In this document: positions 35,597-44,978 of the stretch, piece by piece
How positions within the stretch are numbered: the first letter of the stretch is position 1
Layout: the number at the start of each line of letters is the position of its first letter
Assembly (NCBI RefSeq): GCF_002812125.1
Contig: NZ_NPDQ01000002.1
Coordinates: 1 to 64,000 of the forward strand
Length of the DNA: 64,000 bases
Direction: 5' to 3'
Source: Leptospira brenneri
GTDB lineage: Bacteria; Spirochaetota; Leptospiria; Leptospirales; Leptospiraceae
Position numbers and translations under genes: made by a program
The notes under the pieces: model-generated
Database searches by the model: none
What the model saw: only the letters and a program-made list of their open reading frames with translations
What the model was told of the DNA's origin: nothing

Positions 35597-36685
35597 TCAG
35601 TTTCGGTCAGAACCCTGATTCTCGTGAATGGGTTTTTCTTCCGAAAGAGCAAGAATTTTCGGAACTCCCGTCAGGTCCCAGAGTTCCGCAGAGGCTTTCA
35701 TTCTTTTCCCTCCAGCCAAAGGGAAGATAAACCGTCCCTTTCCTTCGGGACCCAACTTGAATTCTATTTGGTGTTTTACCAGATCTCCCATCCTTCTTTC
35801 ACGGAGAGGAGGGATTGGAAAACTACGTAACTTTTCCTCTACAGGATAAAGATACAATTGGATCATATAGGAGGAACTAGTTTTGGCAGTGTATTCGTAA
35901 TTCAGAATGTAACCTGATTCTGATCCATCTTCATAGGGAAGAATGTTTACAATTTTGATGAGGTTTTGTGTGGGAAGAGGGGGTTTTACTTCCGAATTTG
36001 CGGAGATACTGGGTTCTGATTCCGTTGTAAAAAAGATTCGTTTGAAGGAAGAATCATAATCTTCCGGACGTTTTAAAGAATAATATTGTCCATCCCCAAG
36101 TAAGGAAAGGCGTTTGAGATCTTCTTCGCCTTTGGGATCAATGTCGATTCCAAGAACCTGCATCCGGAATTTTTTTCCCGATTGTTTCAGTTGGTAAAGG
36201 ACGGCTTTCGGATCTCCATCACAACTCTCCACACCGTCAGAGATAAAAATGATTTCTGTTTCTTGAATTTCATTCAAAAGAAATTCACCAACCACAGTTA
36301 AGGTTTGTGCAATGGGTGTGGATCCGGCAGGAACAATATTGGAAATCTTTTGGCTCACGATGGAGGCAGCACCTCGTTGGATGGGATGGTATAACCTTGC
36401 CGAGTTACAACCGGCGATTCGGTTTCCGTAAGCAACAAGACCGACACTGACATCCTTTGGTAGTCCACCAAGTACTTGTAATAGTTTTTCTTTGGCAACG
36501 GCCATCCGAGTTTTACCATCCCATTTTTCTGACATGGAACCACTGGCATCAAGAATAAACACATATCTTTTGTTAGGTTGTGCTTGTGTGGAAAGCGGAA
36601 AGTAGGAAGGTAAAAATAAAATACAACTTACGATGACATATAATTTTGCGAATCGTAGTCCCAGATTTTTATTTTTTTCCCGCAC
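35597..36685 (-). CDS. VWA (von Willebrand A) domain protein
   Basis: The 362-residue protein has a signal peptide (about 14-35) and a VWA domain (about 40-225) with the MIDAS motif DASGS at 46-50 and a TPIAQT segment (about 123-128) for the second metal ligand. A C-terminal domain of about 110 residues follows. VWA proteins bind divalent metals and mediate protein contacts. It lies between a Nudix hydrolase gene and a TPR gene on the same strand, 5 bp before the latter. Exact role unknown. Confidence 0.83.
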   Translation of the reverse strand: MREKNKNLGLRFAKLYVIVSCILFLPSYFPLSTQAQPNKRYVFILDASGSMSEKWDGKTRMAVAKEKLLQVLGGLPKDVSVGLVAYGNRIAGCNSARLYHPIQRGAASIVSQKISNIVPAGSTPIAQTLTVVGEFLLNEIQETEIIFISDGVESCDGDPKAVLYQLKQSGKKFRMQVLGIDIDPKGEEDLKRLSLLGDGQYYSLKRPEDYDSSFKRIFFTTESEPSISANSEVKPPLPTQNLIKIVNILPYEDGSESGYILNYEYTAKTSSSYMIQLYLYPVEEKLRSFPIPPLRERRMGDLVKHQIEFKLGPEGKGRFIFPLAGGKRMKASAELWDLTGVPKILALSEEKPIHENQGSDRN

Positions 36686-36717
36686 CTGTACAACATCGGC
36701 GAAATCTGAATTTGACC

Positions 36718-37341
36718 TTAGAGGGATTTGGGATCTAAAAAAGGTGGTTTGAGAAGGTTTGGTTTTACGAGGAGAGGAATCCTGTCAAAAGAAGAATGTT
36801 CTTTTAAAAATCGCAAAACCATTTCGCAAGTGGCTCCCCAAAGTAGGCCGTCTGGCAAATCAAAATAATAAGCAAAATGATCTCTGCCCGGGATTGGGAT
36901 GGAATAGAATGGACTCGTCCAAAGATCGGAAAAAGGGACAAGGAGGATCCGATCGACTTCATCGTGATTGGGATGAAAGGAAAAGTCACCTTCGTAAGTG
37001 GCTAAAAACGGGGTGATATGAAAACCAGTCCTTGTATGTAGACCTTCGAGTTTTCCCAGAACATTCAGTGTGGAACGTTTGACTCCCATCTCTTCTTCCC
37101 ATTCCCGTAGAGCCGTAAAAAGTAAATTGGGATCTTCTTCTTCTTTCACTCCACCAGGAAAGGAAATTTGGCCCGGATGGGATTTTAGATGTTTGGAACG
37201 TTCGGTGAGGATGATCCCTTCGGCTACTTCTTTGGATCCAAATAGAGGAAAGATGACACCGGACTTAATTTCAGTTGTGTCCGGAATTTCGTCGAAGTCC
37301 CGTGAAAGTTTTTCGACAAAAGACCGGTAAGGTAACATCAA
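36718..37341 (-). CDS. Nudix hydrolase, CoA pyrophosphatase-type
   Basis: The 207-residue cytosolic hydrolase shows the CoA-pyrophosphatase signature LTERSKHLKSHPGQISFPGG (about 46-65) continuous with a Nudix box GGVKEEEDPNLLF and REWEEEMGV, including the metal-binding REWEEE. It would split CoA derivatives to 4'-phosphopantetheine and ADP. It overlaps the RNase D gene by 4 bp, so it is translated from the same message, and lies 32 bp before the VWA gene. Confidence 0.9.
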   Translation of the reverse strand: MMLPYRSFVEKLSRDFDEIPDTTEIKSGVIFPLFGSKEVAEGIILTERSKHLKSHPGQISFPGGVKEEEDPNLLFTALREWEEEMGVKRSTLNVLGKLEGLHTRTGFHITPFLATYEGDFSFHPNHDEVDRILLVPFSDLWTSPFYSIPIPGRDHFAYYFDLPDGLLWGATCEMVLRFLKEHSSFDRIPLLVKPNLLKPPFLDPKSL

Positions 37342-38558
37342 CCCTCGTCTTTCGCGTTTTGGTTTTGTTTTTTCCTTCGTTTGGCAACAAATGCTTCTTT
37401 GGATCGTATGGCCACCAAACGGTTGATCATCGAGTCAAAAGGAAGTCCTTGGATGGCGGCAAGTAAACTGGGACCATAGTTTTGTACCTTCCAATCGGAA
37501 AATACATGTAAGGCTTTTAGTTCTTCTAAAGTTTTTGGTGCCGCTCGCAATATAACAATCAGTTGTTTGTTGGAAGGAAGAAGGGAATGCTCCATTCGTC
37601 TAGCGCGCATAATACGAAGGCGCCATTTTTTAGCGTTTTCGAATTTATGATTTTCGTCTTCGTTTAAATCTTCCCCGTGACGTTTTGAAAGTTCAGAAGT
37701 ATCAATCGGATCATTGTATTCCGCAGTCAAAAGTTTGAAAATTTCAGTTCCGTCTTTTTTACCAAACCATTCCACACATTTTTCTTCGTTCGGATGACCT
37801 TTGACTGCTTGTGACAATCTATCGTTATTAAAAACGCGAAAACTTGCTTTGTTGATTCGTTTTGCTTTTTCGTCACGGTAACGAAGTAGTTCTAAAATCT
37901 TTCTTCTTTCGAGTGGAGTGAAATTGAGAATGTCAGGAAATTTTCCAAGAGAGAATCCTTCTCCTTCTTTGGCTACATACTCTTCGGATGCAATGAATTC
38001 AAACTCAGATTTTGCTTCATCAAATAGTGTTCTGCGTTTGAGTTCTTCTTCCATCTTTAACCAAATGGATTCTAAATAAGCAGTATCTAATGCAGCATAC
38101 TTCAGTTGTTGTTTTTGGAGAGGACGAATTTCCCAGTTAGACTTCTGTTCTACTTTAGAAAGCGTAACTTTATGGTAATGTTCTACAACATGTGATAAAG
38201 AACTTTGTTCTAATGACAACAAACGAGAACTGATCATCGTATCTGCCGTGTTCACAAATTTGAACCCAAAATCTCTTTTTAAGGCTTTGATGTCATCTTG
38301 TGCAGAGTGGAAGATTTTGAGAATGTTCTCATCTGCAAACAAAGGACCCAAAGCTGACAAATTTGTGATTTTTAAGGGGTCAATCAGGTAATTTTTGCCA
38401 TTGGAATTGATCTGAATGAGGCAAACTTTGGGATAGTACGTGTAATAACCGGAGGACTCGGTGTCGATCGACATGATTTTGGACTGTCTGAGATTGATCA
38501 GAGCTAAATCCAAAGCTTTTGCTGTATCAACGAGAATATAGTTGGAATTGATTTGCAT
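37338..38558 (-). CDS. rnd: Ribonuclease D
   Basis: A 406-residue 3'-5' exoribonuclease with the DEDDy catalytic set visible: D32 and E34 in IDTESSG, D88 in HSAQDD, and Y154/D158 in YAALDTAYLESIW. A C-terminal HRDC domain starts near residue 215. It trims tRNA and other small RNA 3' ends. It is divergent from purF, with 41 bp between starts, and overlaps the Nudix gene by 4 bp. Confidence 0.93.
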   Translation of the reverse strand: MQINSNYILVDTAKALDLALINLRQSKIMSIDTESSGYYTYYPKVCLIQINSNGKNYLIDPLKITNLSALGPLFADENILKIFHSAQDDIKALKRDFGFKFVNTADTMISSRLLSLEQSSLSHVVEHYHKVTLSKVEQKSNWEIRPLQKQQLKYAALDTAYLESIWLKMEEELKRRTLFDEAKSEFEFIASEEYVAKEGEGFSLGKFPDILNFTPLERRKILELLRYRDEKAKRINKASFRVFNNDRLSQAVKGHPNEEKCVEWFGKKDGTEIFKLLTAEYNDPIDTSELSKRHGEDLNEDENHKFENAKKWRLRIMRARRMEHSLLPSNKQLIVILRAAPKTLEELKALHVFSDWKVQNYGPSLLAAIQGLPFDSMINRLVAIRSKEAFVAKRRKKQNQNAKDEG

Positions 38559-38599
38559 CTAATTGGGATTTTGGAAATACTGCAATTGTCATTCTAACA

Positions 38600-40027
38600 A
38601 TGATTCTCCAATCTGACAAACCAAAAGAAGAATGTGCCATTTTCGGCATCTACAATAGCAAGGAAGCTGCTAATTTTACCTACCTAGGTTTGTACTCGAT
38701 GCAACACCGAGGTCAGGAGTCCAGTGGGATCGTCACTACCGATGGATCTCACTTATACCGGTATGCCAATATGGGTCTTGTGGCAAATATCTTCACCCAA
38801 CCGAAGATCAAAGAGCTCATAGGGGATGCGGCCATTGGTCACAACCGGTATTCCACAACGGGAGCCAGTTTTCTTCGGAATGCTCAGCCCATCCGCGTGG
38901 AATCTCACTTAGGTCCTGTGGCTCTAGCCCATAACGGAAACCTGGTGAACTCTTGGGATATCAGAAATCGCCTCGAAAGAGACGGATCTATTTTCCAAAC
39001 CACCATCGATTCGGAAGTCATTGTCCACCTGATGGCCAAAAGCCATAAAACGGATTTGCTTGAGGCACTTTGTGAGTCTCTCGCCCAAGTTCGTGGTGCC
39101 TACTCTTTGTTAGTTTTAACTCCTAGATATCTCATTGCCGTTCGGGATCCTAATGGTTTCCGACCACTGGTGATGGGAAAACGTTCGGACGGGGCCATTG
39201 TGTTCGCTTCCGAAACTTGCGCTTTTGACATTACGGAAACAGAATACGTTCGTGATGTGGAACCAGGAGAGATGATTGTCATCGATCATACGGGAATGCG
39301 TTCCCTTTATCCGTTCCCAAAAGCAAAACCAAGTCTTTGTATTTTTGAATACATCTACTTTGCAAGACCCGATTCCTATATTTTTGAAGAATCGGTTTAC
39401 AAAGTAAGAAAGTCTCTCGGTCGCCAACTAGCACGTGTGATGCCGGTAGAAGCCGATGTTATCATTCCTGTTCCTGATTCAGCAAATATTGCTGCTCTTG
39501 GATACAGTGAAGAGTCGGGGATTCCTTACCAAAGTGGACTTGTGCGTTCTCATTATATTGGTAGAACCTTCATTGAACCGGACCAAAAGATTCGGGACTT
39601 TGGAGCCAAAATCAAATACAATGTTGTGAAAGAAGTAGTGAATGGAAAACGCGTAGTGATCATTGATGACTCGGTGATGCGTGGAACCACAAGCCGTAAA
39701 ATCATCAAAATGATTCGTAATGCTGGTGCCAAAGAAATCCATTTTAGAGTTTCGGCGCCACCAACGGTTTCTCCTTGTTATTATGGAATTGATATTCCGA
39801 CACATAAGGAACTCATTGCTTCGACTCATAGCATTGAAGAAATCCAAAAGTATCTTCGTGTGGATTCCTTAGCTTATTTAACATTGGATACAATGCACAA
39901 AGCAGTGGAAGGACATAAAGGTGGTGGATTTTGTGATGCTTGTTTCACATCCAACTACCCTGTGGAATTCCAAGACCATGCGGGAAATCAAAAGTCACTG
40001 TTTACGGAATATGCAACGGAAGAGTAA
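38600..40027 (+). CDS. purF: Amidophosphoribosyltransferase
   Basis: The first committed enzyme of purine synthesis: PRPP + glutamine to phosphoribosylamine. In the 475-residue protein the nucleophile is C12 (EECAIFGIY) after an 11-residue propeptide, as in the Bacillus-type enzyme. The PRPP loop is [16 protein letters not shown] (about 352-367). Four Cys in [15 protein letters not shown] and CDAC match the 4Fe-4S ligands of the Bacillus type, so it probably carries a cluster that stabilises it. It overlaps queD in a TAATG, linking purine and queuosine synthesis. Confidence 0.95.
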   Translation: MILQSDKPKEECAIFGIYNSKEAANFTYLGLYSMQHRGQESSGIVTTDGSHLYRYANMGLVANIFTQPKIKELIGDAAIGHNRYSTTGASFLRNAQPIRVESHLGPVALAHNGNLVNSWDIRNRLERDGSIFQTTIDSEVIVHLMAKSHKTDLLEALCESLAQVRGAYSLLVLTPRYLIAVRDPNGFRPLVMGKRSDGAIVFASETCAFDITETEYVRDVEPGEMIVIDHTGMRSLYPFPKAKPSLCIFEYIYFARPDSYIFEESVYKVRKSLGRQLARVMPVEADVIIPVPDSANIAALGYSEESGIPYQSGLVRSHYIGRTFIEPDQKIRDFGAKIKYNVVKEVVNGKRVVIIDDSVMRGTTSRKIIKMIRNAGAKEIHFRVSAPPTVSPCYYGIDIPTHKELIASTHSIEEIQKYLRVDSLAYLTLDTMHKAVEGHKGGGFCDACFTSNYPVEFQDHAGNQKSLFTEYATEE

Positions 40028-40401
40028 TGGAAGAGCTTGAACTTTCCAAAACCTTTGGTTTTGAAGCCGCCCATTTTTTACCTAATGTTCCGGAAGGACA
40101 TAAATGTAAAAGAATGCATGGACATAGTTTTCGTTTTGCCGTTTATCTCAAGGGCGAAATTGATCCTCATACGGGTTGGATTATGGACTTTGGGGAACTA
40201 AAATCCATCGTAAAACCAATCTTAGACGAACATTTGGATCACTTTGTTTTAAATGATGTTCCGGGGCTTGAAAATCCAACGAGCGAAAACATCGCTGTTT
40301 GGCTTTGGAACCAATTGAAACCGAAACTTCCTTTACTTGATAAAATCACTCTGCACGAAACTTGTACCAGTTCTTGTGTGTACAGAGGCCCGAAAAAGTA
40401 A
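40027..40401 (+). CDS. queD: 6-carboxy-5,6,7,8-tetrahydropterin synthase
   Basis: The 124-residue product from ATG 40027 overlaps the purF stop (TAATG). It has the PTPS fold with zinc histidines in FEAAHFL (about 11-17) and MHGHSFR (about 30-36), and the WIMDFGELK block. QueD turns 7,8-dihydroneopterin triphosphate into 6-carboxytetrahydropterin, the second step to 7-deazaguanine (queuosine or archaeosine-like modified DNA bases). It is directly followed by queC with no gap. A frame-extended start upstream inside purF is not needed. Confidence 0.93.
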   Translation: MEELELSKTFGFEAAHFLPNVPEGHKCKRMHGHSFRFAVYLKGEIDPHTGWIMDFGELKSIVKPILDEHLDHFVLNDVPGLENPTSENIAVWLWNQLKPKLPLLDKITLHETCTSSCVYRGPKK

Positions 40402-41142
40402 ATGGTATCCGTTATGGATTCCTCCCCGAAGTCTAATTCGAAGGGAGCCGTGGTACTTCTGTCAGGTGGTCTTGATTCCACTACTTGTTTGTACATTGCT
40501 GCTAGGGATTATGGTTATCCCAAAAATAAAAAGTTACCACTACTTGCCCTCTCATTTGATTATTCCCAAAAACATAAAATAGAACTGATCAAAAGTAAAA
40601 AAATTGCAAAACTTCTCGGAATCAAACATGTGACTCAAAAATTAGATCCTGGTTTTTTTCTGGGAAGTTCTCTTACCGAAAAAAAAATCAAAGTGAGAAA
40701 GAATGCTAAGTTTTTGCTCAGTGGTAAAGAAGAGGAAATTCCGAATACTTACGTTCCAGGAAGGAATATTTTATTTTTATCTTTTGCTTTGTCGTTAGCG
40801 GAAGGGCATGGGTACGACTCTATCTATATTGGAGTCAATGCACTGGACTATTCCGGATACCCGGATTGCCGGCCAGAGTTTATCGAATCATTCCAAAAAA
40901 TGGCAAACCTTGGAACCAAAAAAGGTGTGAGTGGAAAGGGTGATTCCATCCAAATCAAAACTCCACTTCTGCATTTGGGCAAAAAAGAAATTATTGAACT
41001 AGGAATACAAGTAGACGCACCACTTCACCTAACTCATTCTTGTTACGATCCTATCAAAGGAAAACCATGCGGAAAATGCGATTCTTGTATCTTAAGAGCC
41101 AAAGGATTTTTAGAAGCAGGACTTTTAGATCCGGCCACCTAG
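40402..41142 (+). CDS. queC: 7-cyano-7-deazaguanine synthase
   Basis: The 246-residue ATP-dependent enzyme converts 7-carboxy-7-deazaguanine to preQ0. It shows the PP-loop LLSGGLDSTTCLYIA (about 19-33) and C-terminal zinc cysteines at HSCYDP...CGKCDSC (about 217-232). The ATG immediately follows the queD stop; a second ATG at 40414 is possible. With queD it makes most of the preQ0 route, and queE and queF are not in the window. Its 3' end contains the in-frame candidate starts of the next lipoprotein gene. Confidence 0.93.
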   Translation: MVSVMDSSPKSNSKGAVVLLSGGLDSTTCLYIAARDYGYPKNKKLPLLALSFDYSQKHKIELIKSKKIAKLLGIKHVTQKLDPGFFLGSSLTEKKIKVRKNAKFLLSGKEEEIPNTYVPGRNILFLSFALSLAEGHGYDSIYIGVNALDYSGYPDCRPEFIESFQKMANLGTKKGVSGKGDSIQIKTPLLHLGKKEIIELGIQVDAPLHLTHSCYDPIKGKPCGKCDSCILRAKGFLEAGLLDPAT

Positions 41143-42587
41143 ACTCGATAAATTTTAGAAATTTTTCTTTTAGAATTTGGCTATCCGCGTTTTGCCTTAG
41201 TCTTCCCTTCCTCTTTCAATGCACGCAAAGTAATCTCAATAATCCTTCAGACTCCCATTCTAAAGCTTATTTTGAAACTGCTTTGTGGAATTGTTTAATC
41301 CAATCTGTTCCCTGTTATGAAATTACCCAACAAAATAAAGGAAACAAACAATGGACGAGGTTGTTAGGTGGGACTACCGCAGTCACAACTACTTCTTTAG
41401 CATCGGCGACGGATTTTGAAGGGAATACTTACATTGCTGGTAAAGTGGATGGATCTCTTGCTGGCCAAACAAAAGTATCTGGCGGTACCAATACAGATAT
41501 TTTTCTCGCTAAATACGATTCTACCGGTGTTCGCCTATGGGTTCGGCAAATGGGATCTACCAGTAGTTACCCTTCCGATATACAATCGATCCACGTAGAT
41601 TCCTTTGGCGATATCATTCTAACCGGAGCTACCTTTGGTTTTTTTGATGGATTTACAACCGCACAGTTTGGCTCGACTTTGATTAAATTTTCTAAAGACG
41701 GAGATAGACTTTGGACAAGGATATTTTATGCAAATAGTAGTTTAGACATAGCTGGAATTGGAGTCACCACCGACTTGCAGGGGAATATTTATATCACTGG
41801 GCATACGGAACTAACAAACATTAATGGAGAAATTGTTTCTGGTGATTACAATGTATTTGTTTTCAAATATGATCGTGATGGTACGCCGATATGGACACGA
41901 TTGTTGGGTGGACCTTCGGGGACTTTAGTTTATGGATTACGGGCGACATATGATTCGTCTTCCAATCAAATCTACATTGTTGGGCATGCTTTAGGACCGG
42001 GTAATTTTGTTGGTCTGACCCTTGGTATCAACCAAGAAAGTTTTATTTTAGCCTTTCATCCCGATGGTTATTATACCTGGGCAAAAAATTTGGGTCAAAC
42101 GGGAACCAGTGTTTGGATTCGAGGGGTTTCCGCAGATAAAAGGGGAAATTTTTATATTTCAGGTGATGTGACTGCTAGTTTCGGTGGAGAAAATTTTTCA
42201 GGGACTTCGGGTGAATTACTGGTAAAATTTGACAAAAGTGGAAATCGGGAATGGGTTCGCCTTCGAGGTGCTGGTGTCGGAACAACCACTACTTCTCGCG
42301 GAGTTTACGCAGACAATGCAGGTAATGTATATACAATGGGATGGACAACAGGTAATCTATCTGGTTTGAGTTTGAGCGGAACGCAAGATATGTATTTATC
42401 TAAGTATCATTTTAATGGAAATCTGGAATGGACTAGGTTGTCTGGCAGCACCTTGGTAACGTTAGATGGCACTGCCTTGTCGTCAGATCGTTATGGAGTC
42501 CTTTACCTGACTGGTGGAACCACCGGAAATCTAGATGCACAAACAAAAACAGGCATCAAAGATGCTTTTGTCATTAAATACAAATAA
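41076..42587 (+). CDS. SBBP-repeat beta-propeller lipoprotein (copy 1)
   Basis: About 500 residues, start uncertain. The usable ATGs (41040, 41067, 41076) lie inside queC and give a 35-45-residue charged stretch before the hydrophobic helix WLSAFCLSLPFLFQC. The lipobox is LFQC. The rest is built from SBBP repeats of roughly 50-60 residues with motifs such as GNTYIAGKVDGSLAGQTK, LAKYDSTG and WTRLLGG, typical of a beta-propeller of six or seven blades. It is probably a surface-exposed lipoprotein. It is a paralogue of the next gene. Confidence 0.82.
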   Translation: MRFLYLKSQRIFRSRTFRSGHLDSINFRNFSFRIWLSAFCLSLPFLFQCTQSNLNNPSDSHSKAYFETALWNCLIQSVPCYEITQQNKGNKQWTRLLGGTTAVTTTSLASATDFEGNTYIAGKVDGSLAGQTKVSGGTNTDIFLAKYDSTGVRLWVRQMGSTSSYPSDIQSIHVDSFGDIILTGATFGFFDGFTTAQFGSTLIKFSKDGDRLWTRIFYANSSLDIAGIGVTTDLQGNIYITGHTELTNINGEIVSGDYNVFVFKYDRDGTPIWTRLLGGPSGTLVYGLRATYDSSSNQIYIVGHALGPGNFVGLTLGINQESFILAFHPDGYYTWAKNLGQTGTSVWIRGVSADKRGNFYISGDVTASFGGENFSGTSGELLVKFDKSGNREWVRLRGAGVGTTTTSRGVYADNAGNVYTMGWTTGNLSGLSLSGTQDMYLSKYHFNGNLEWTRLSGSTLVTLDGTALSSDRYGVLYLTGGTTGNLDAQTKTGIKDAFVIKYK

Positions 42588-42632
42588 ACCTTATAAATGA
42601 ATTCTCTTAAATTAGATAAATCCCTATATTTC

Positions 42633-42741
42633 GATTCTATACACAGCTTTCAATCACATGTATACTCATCTTTTCAAAACCAAGGATCTTGAATTAAGAA
42701 TGACAGATCTTGATAGATGATGTTTTTCTGTGTATAGAATC
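42633..42741. repeat. Perfect 14-bp inverted repeat between two SBBP lipoprotein genes
   Basis: GATTCTATACACAG at 42633-42646 and CTGTGTATAGAATC at 42728-42741 are exact complements flanking 81 bp. GATCTTGA occurs twice inside. No transposase gene or target duplication is visible. It could be a leader hairpin before copy 2 (ATG 42780), a miniature element, or two arms of an operator. Confidence 0.45.
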
Positions 42742-42779
42742 AAAATTTGAATCCTAAGATAATAGGATTCTGTAAACGA

Positions 42780-44183
42780 ATGCGATCTGTTATCATTTTA
42801 CTTCTTTTTTTTTTCTGGCAATGTAAAGCCTTACCATTTAATAACCCTTCCGATTTTCGTTCGAAAGACTTTTGGGAAATGCAAATCCTTCGTTGTTTTT
42901 TAGAAGATAAGGAATGCATTGAAATCCCACAAGACAACCAAGGTATTAAAGAATGGACAAGATTACTCGGACAAACCGGTGGTACCCAAACCTATTCACA
43001 ATCAACCATCACCGAAAGAAATGGTTATATTTACTCCGTAGGTACTACCGGTGCTTCTTTGTTAGGGCAAACTAAAATATCCTCTTCTACTGATCTCTTT
43101 ATAGCAAAATATGATCGTGCGGGAAATGTGGTTTGGCTCAAGCAGATGGGAAGTCTGGGAGCAGCAACAACCTATGCGGAACTTGTCCATATAGATGTTT
43201 TTGGTGATCTCTATATTATAGGTTCCTCAGGAGGTCCTTTCAACGAACTTCCAGCTATCGGTGCGGGAAGTTTACTCATCAAGCTCAACCCTTCTGGAGC
43301 TGTCTTATGGACGAGAATCTTTCCGACTGGAAGTGAAACCTTAGGATCTGGCATTACCACTGATCCAGAAGGAAACGTCTATATCACCGGAAATACCGAA
43401 GAACAAGTGATTAACGGTGAAACGGCTACTGGTGGAAGAAATACATTCTTATTCAAGTACAATCGTAATGGGGACTATGTTTGGACGAGACTAGTCGATA
43501 ATGGTGGTCCAAGTTCAAATGGATTACAAGTTCAGTATGATTCTTATTCTAGGCAGATTCTTCTTGTTGGGCAAATTTATGGAGCGGGAACTTTTTTCGG
43601 AAATGGATTACCGGGTGGCCTTACTGATTCCTATCTAATTGCTTTTAATACCAGTGGTGCCAGTCAATGGGTTCGTCTACTCGGAGTGCCCGGTGGAGCA
43701 GCCTCTACAAACATCAGCGCACTGTCTGTTGATAAAAAAGGATCGGTTTATGTCACGGGAGAAACCAACGGTAATTTAGATGGTCAAACTAAAGAAGGAA
43801 CTACTGTGCAAGTTCTTGTTAAATATAGTATAACGGGCGATAAACTTTGGACTCGTCTTTTGGGTGGGGGAGGAACTTCGATGACAAGTGGCAGTCAAGT
43901 TTTCGCAGACAACGCGTTTCATATTTACACGACTGGGTACACAACAGGAAATCTCAATGGTGTCTCTCGGATCGGTGTTCAAGATACTTACTTATCTAAA
44001 TATGATGGAGATGGAAATTTAATTTGGACTCGTAATTCAGGTAGTAGTGGTTCCACACTATACGGTAGAGGGATATCTGCCGATCGATATGGAACTTTAT
44101 ATTTTTCTGGTTTCACCGATGGAAATATTGATAACCAAATTAAACAAGGAACTACCGATGCTTTCCTCATGAAGTATAAGTAA
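42780..44183 (+). CDS. SBBP-repeat beta-propeller lipoprotein (copy 2)
   Basis: From the ATG at 42780 the product is 467 residues: MRSVIILLLFFFWQC with lipobox cysteine 15, then NNPSDFRSKDFWEM (the same block as NNPSDSHSKAYFE in copy 1) and a propeller of SBBP repeats. Repeats show LFIAKYDRAGN, TGNTEEQ and LDGQTKEGT. The upstream TTG at 42747 would put 11 residues before the signal. It follows copy 1 after 192 bp and is probably surface-exposed. Confidence 0.86.
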   Translation: MRSVIILLLFFFWQCKALPFNNPSDFRSKDFWEMQILRCFLEDKECIEIPQDNQGIKEWTRLLGQTGGTQTYSQSTITERNGYIYSVGTTGASLLGQTKISSSTDLFIAKYDRAGNVVWLKQMGSLGAATTYAELVHIDVFGDLYIIGSSGGPFNELPAIGAGSLLIKLNPSGAVLWTRIFPTGSETLGSGITTDPEGNVYITGNTEEQVINGETATGGRNTFLFKYNRNGDYVWTRLVDNGGPSSNGLQVQYDSYSRQILLVGQIYGAGTFFGNGLPGGLTDSYLIAFNTSGASQWVRLLGVPGGAASTNISALSVDKKGSVYVTGETNGNLDGQTKEGTTVQVLVKYSITGDKLWTRLLGGGGTSMTSGSQVFADNAFHIYTTGYTTGNLNGVSRIGVQDTYLSKYDGDGNLIWTRNSGSSGSTLYGRGISADRYGTLYFSGFTDGNIDNQIKQGTTDAFLMKYK

Positions 44184-44200
44184 GGGATCTGACAAATTAA

Positions 44201-44255
44201 ATTTGAAATGCATTCGCAAAAACCTTATGCTCAATATCAGGAATGCATTTCAAAT
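44201..44255. terminator. Convergent inverted repeat after SBBP copy 2
   Basis: ATTTGAAATGCATTC (44201-44215) and GAATGCATTTCAAAT (44241-44255) are exact 15-bp complements with a 25-nt loop, between convergent genes. There is no T-run, so a role as terminator or RNA-stabilising stem is inferred. Confidence 0.5.
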
Positions 44256-44263
44256 CAATCGAT

Positions 44264-44911
44264 TTAATAACCTACAGTAAATCTACCTTTGATATGTTTG
44301 TTATCTTCTAGTTCATCCACAAAAGCTTTTACCAAATCAGCGAGTGAGATATGGCTTTGTCCATTTGTATCCACAAGAAGCGATTCTTTCGATACACGGT
44401 AGTTTCCCGTTTTTGCGCCTTCTGGTTCGATGATGGCAGAAGGAGAAAGAAAGGTCCAATCCAAATCTTTTTCAGATCGAAGGTGGTTTAGTATCTGTCT
44501 AGCACCATCAGCTCCTTCAAAGTATTCTTTTGGAAAATGAGGTGTGTCAATGAGTTGAACGCCGGGTTCTACTTCCAAAGATCCAGCCCCACCCATAACA
44601 ATCACTCGTTTCACTCCGGCCTTTTTTGTTGCATTGAGAATGGATAAAGATCCATTGATCATGTTTTCTCGAATTTTTGGATCGGTCCAACCTGGATTGT
44701 AAGAATCTAAAACAGCATCTGAACCTGCTATGATTTTAGACAAACCATCTGTATCAAAGATATCACCTTGCACTTTTTTTAAGTTTGGATGTTCTAATTT
44801 TAGTTTGTTAGGGTCACGTAAAACTGCTGTTACTTGATGTCCTCTATTCAAACTGTCTTCTAAGGTTTTACTTCCAATAAAACCTGTGGCTCCGATTAAT
44901 GTAATTTTCAT
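44264..44911 (-). CDS. NAD(P)-binding atypical SDR (YwnB/NmrA-like)
   Basis: The 215-residue protein has a Rossmann opening, MKITLIGATGFIGSKTLEDSL (GxxGxxG at 7-13), then TAVLRDPNKL and a GAGSLEVEPG segment, as in the atypical SDR/NmrA-like group. There is no SDR YxxxK. It is probably a redox sensor or dehydratase-like enzyme rather than a typical dehydrogenase. It is transcribed with, or from, the adjacent Rrf2 regulator, and GTAA-N9-TTAC precedes it. The same pairing (YwnA/YwnB) occurs in Bacillus. Confidence 0.85.
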   Translation of the reverse strand: MKITLIGATGFIGSKTLEDSLNRGHQVTAVLRDPNKLKLEHPNLKKVQGDIFDTDGLSKIIAGSDAVLDSYNPGWTDPKIRENMINGSLSILNATKKAGVKRVIVMGGAGSLEVEPGVQLIDTPHFPKEYFEGADGARQILNHLRSEKDLDWTFLSPSAIIEPEGAKTGNYRVSKESLLVDTNGQSHISLADLVKAFVDELEDNKHIKGRFTVGY

Positions 44912-44938
44912 TTTTTTATCTCCTATTAATTGTTTTGT

Positions 44939-44957
44939 TGTAACTTACATGATTACA
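44939..44957. promoter_or_regulatory. Candidate Rrf2 operator (TGTAA-N9-TTACA) upstream of the SDR gene
   Basis: TGTAA at 44939-44943 and TTACA at 44953-44957 with a 9-bp spacer, the same geometry as the palindrome upstream of the Rrf2 gene. It lies 28-46 bp before the SDR start. Confidence 0.5.
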
Positions 44958-44978
44958 TCTTGGGTAAATTTTAAAAGT

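Noticed and set aside
35347..35849. Several overlapping plus-strand frames of 68-127 codons
   Set aside because: They are antisense to the TPR and VWA genes, whose domains and spacing are clear.
41158..44183. Phage tail or adhesin repeats
   Set aside because: The repeat units match SBBP beta-propeller blades in lipoproteins, not phage tail fibres.
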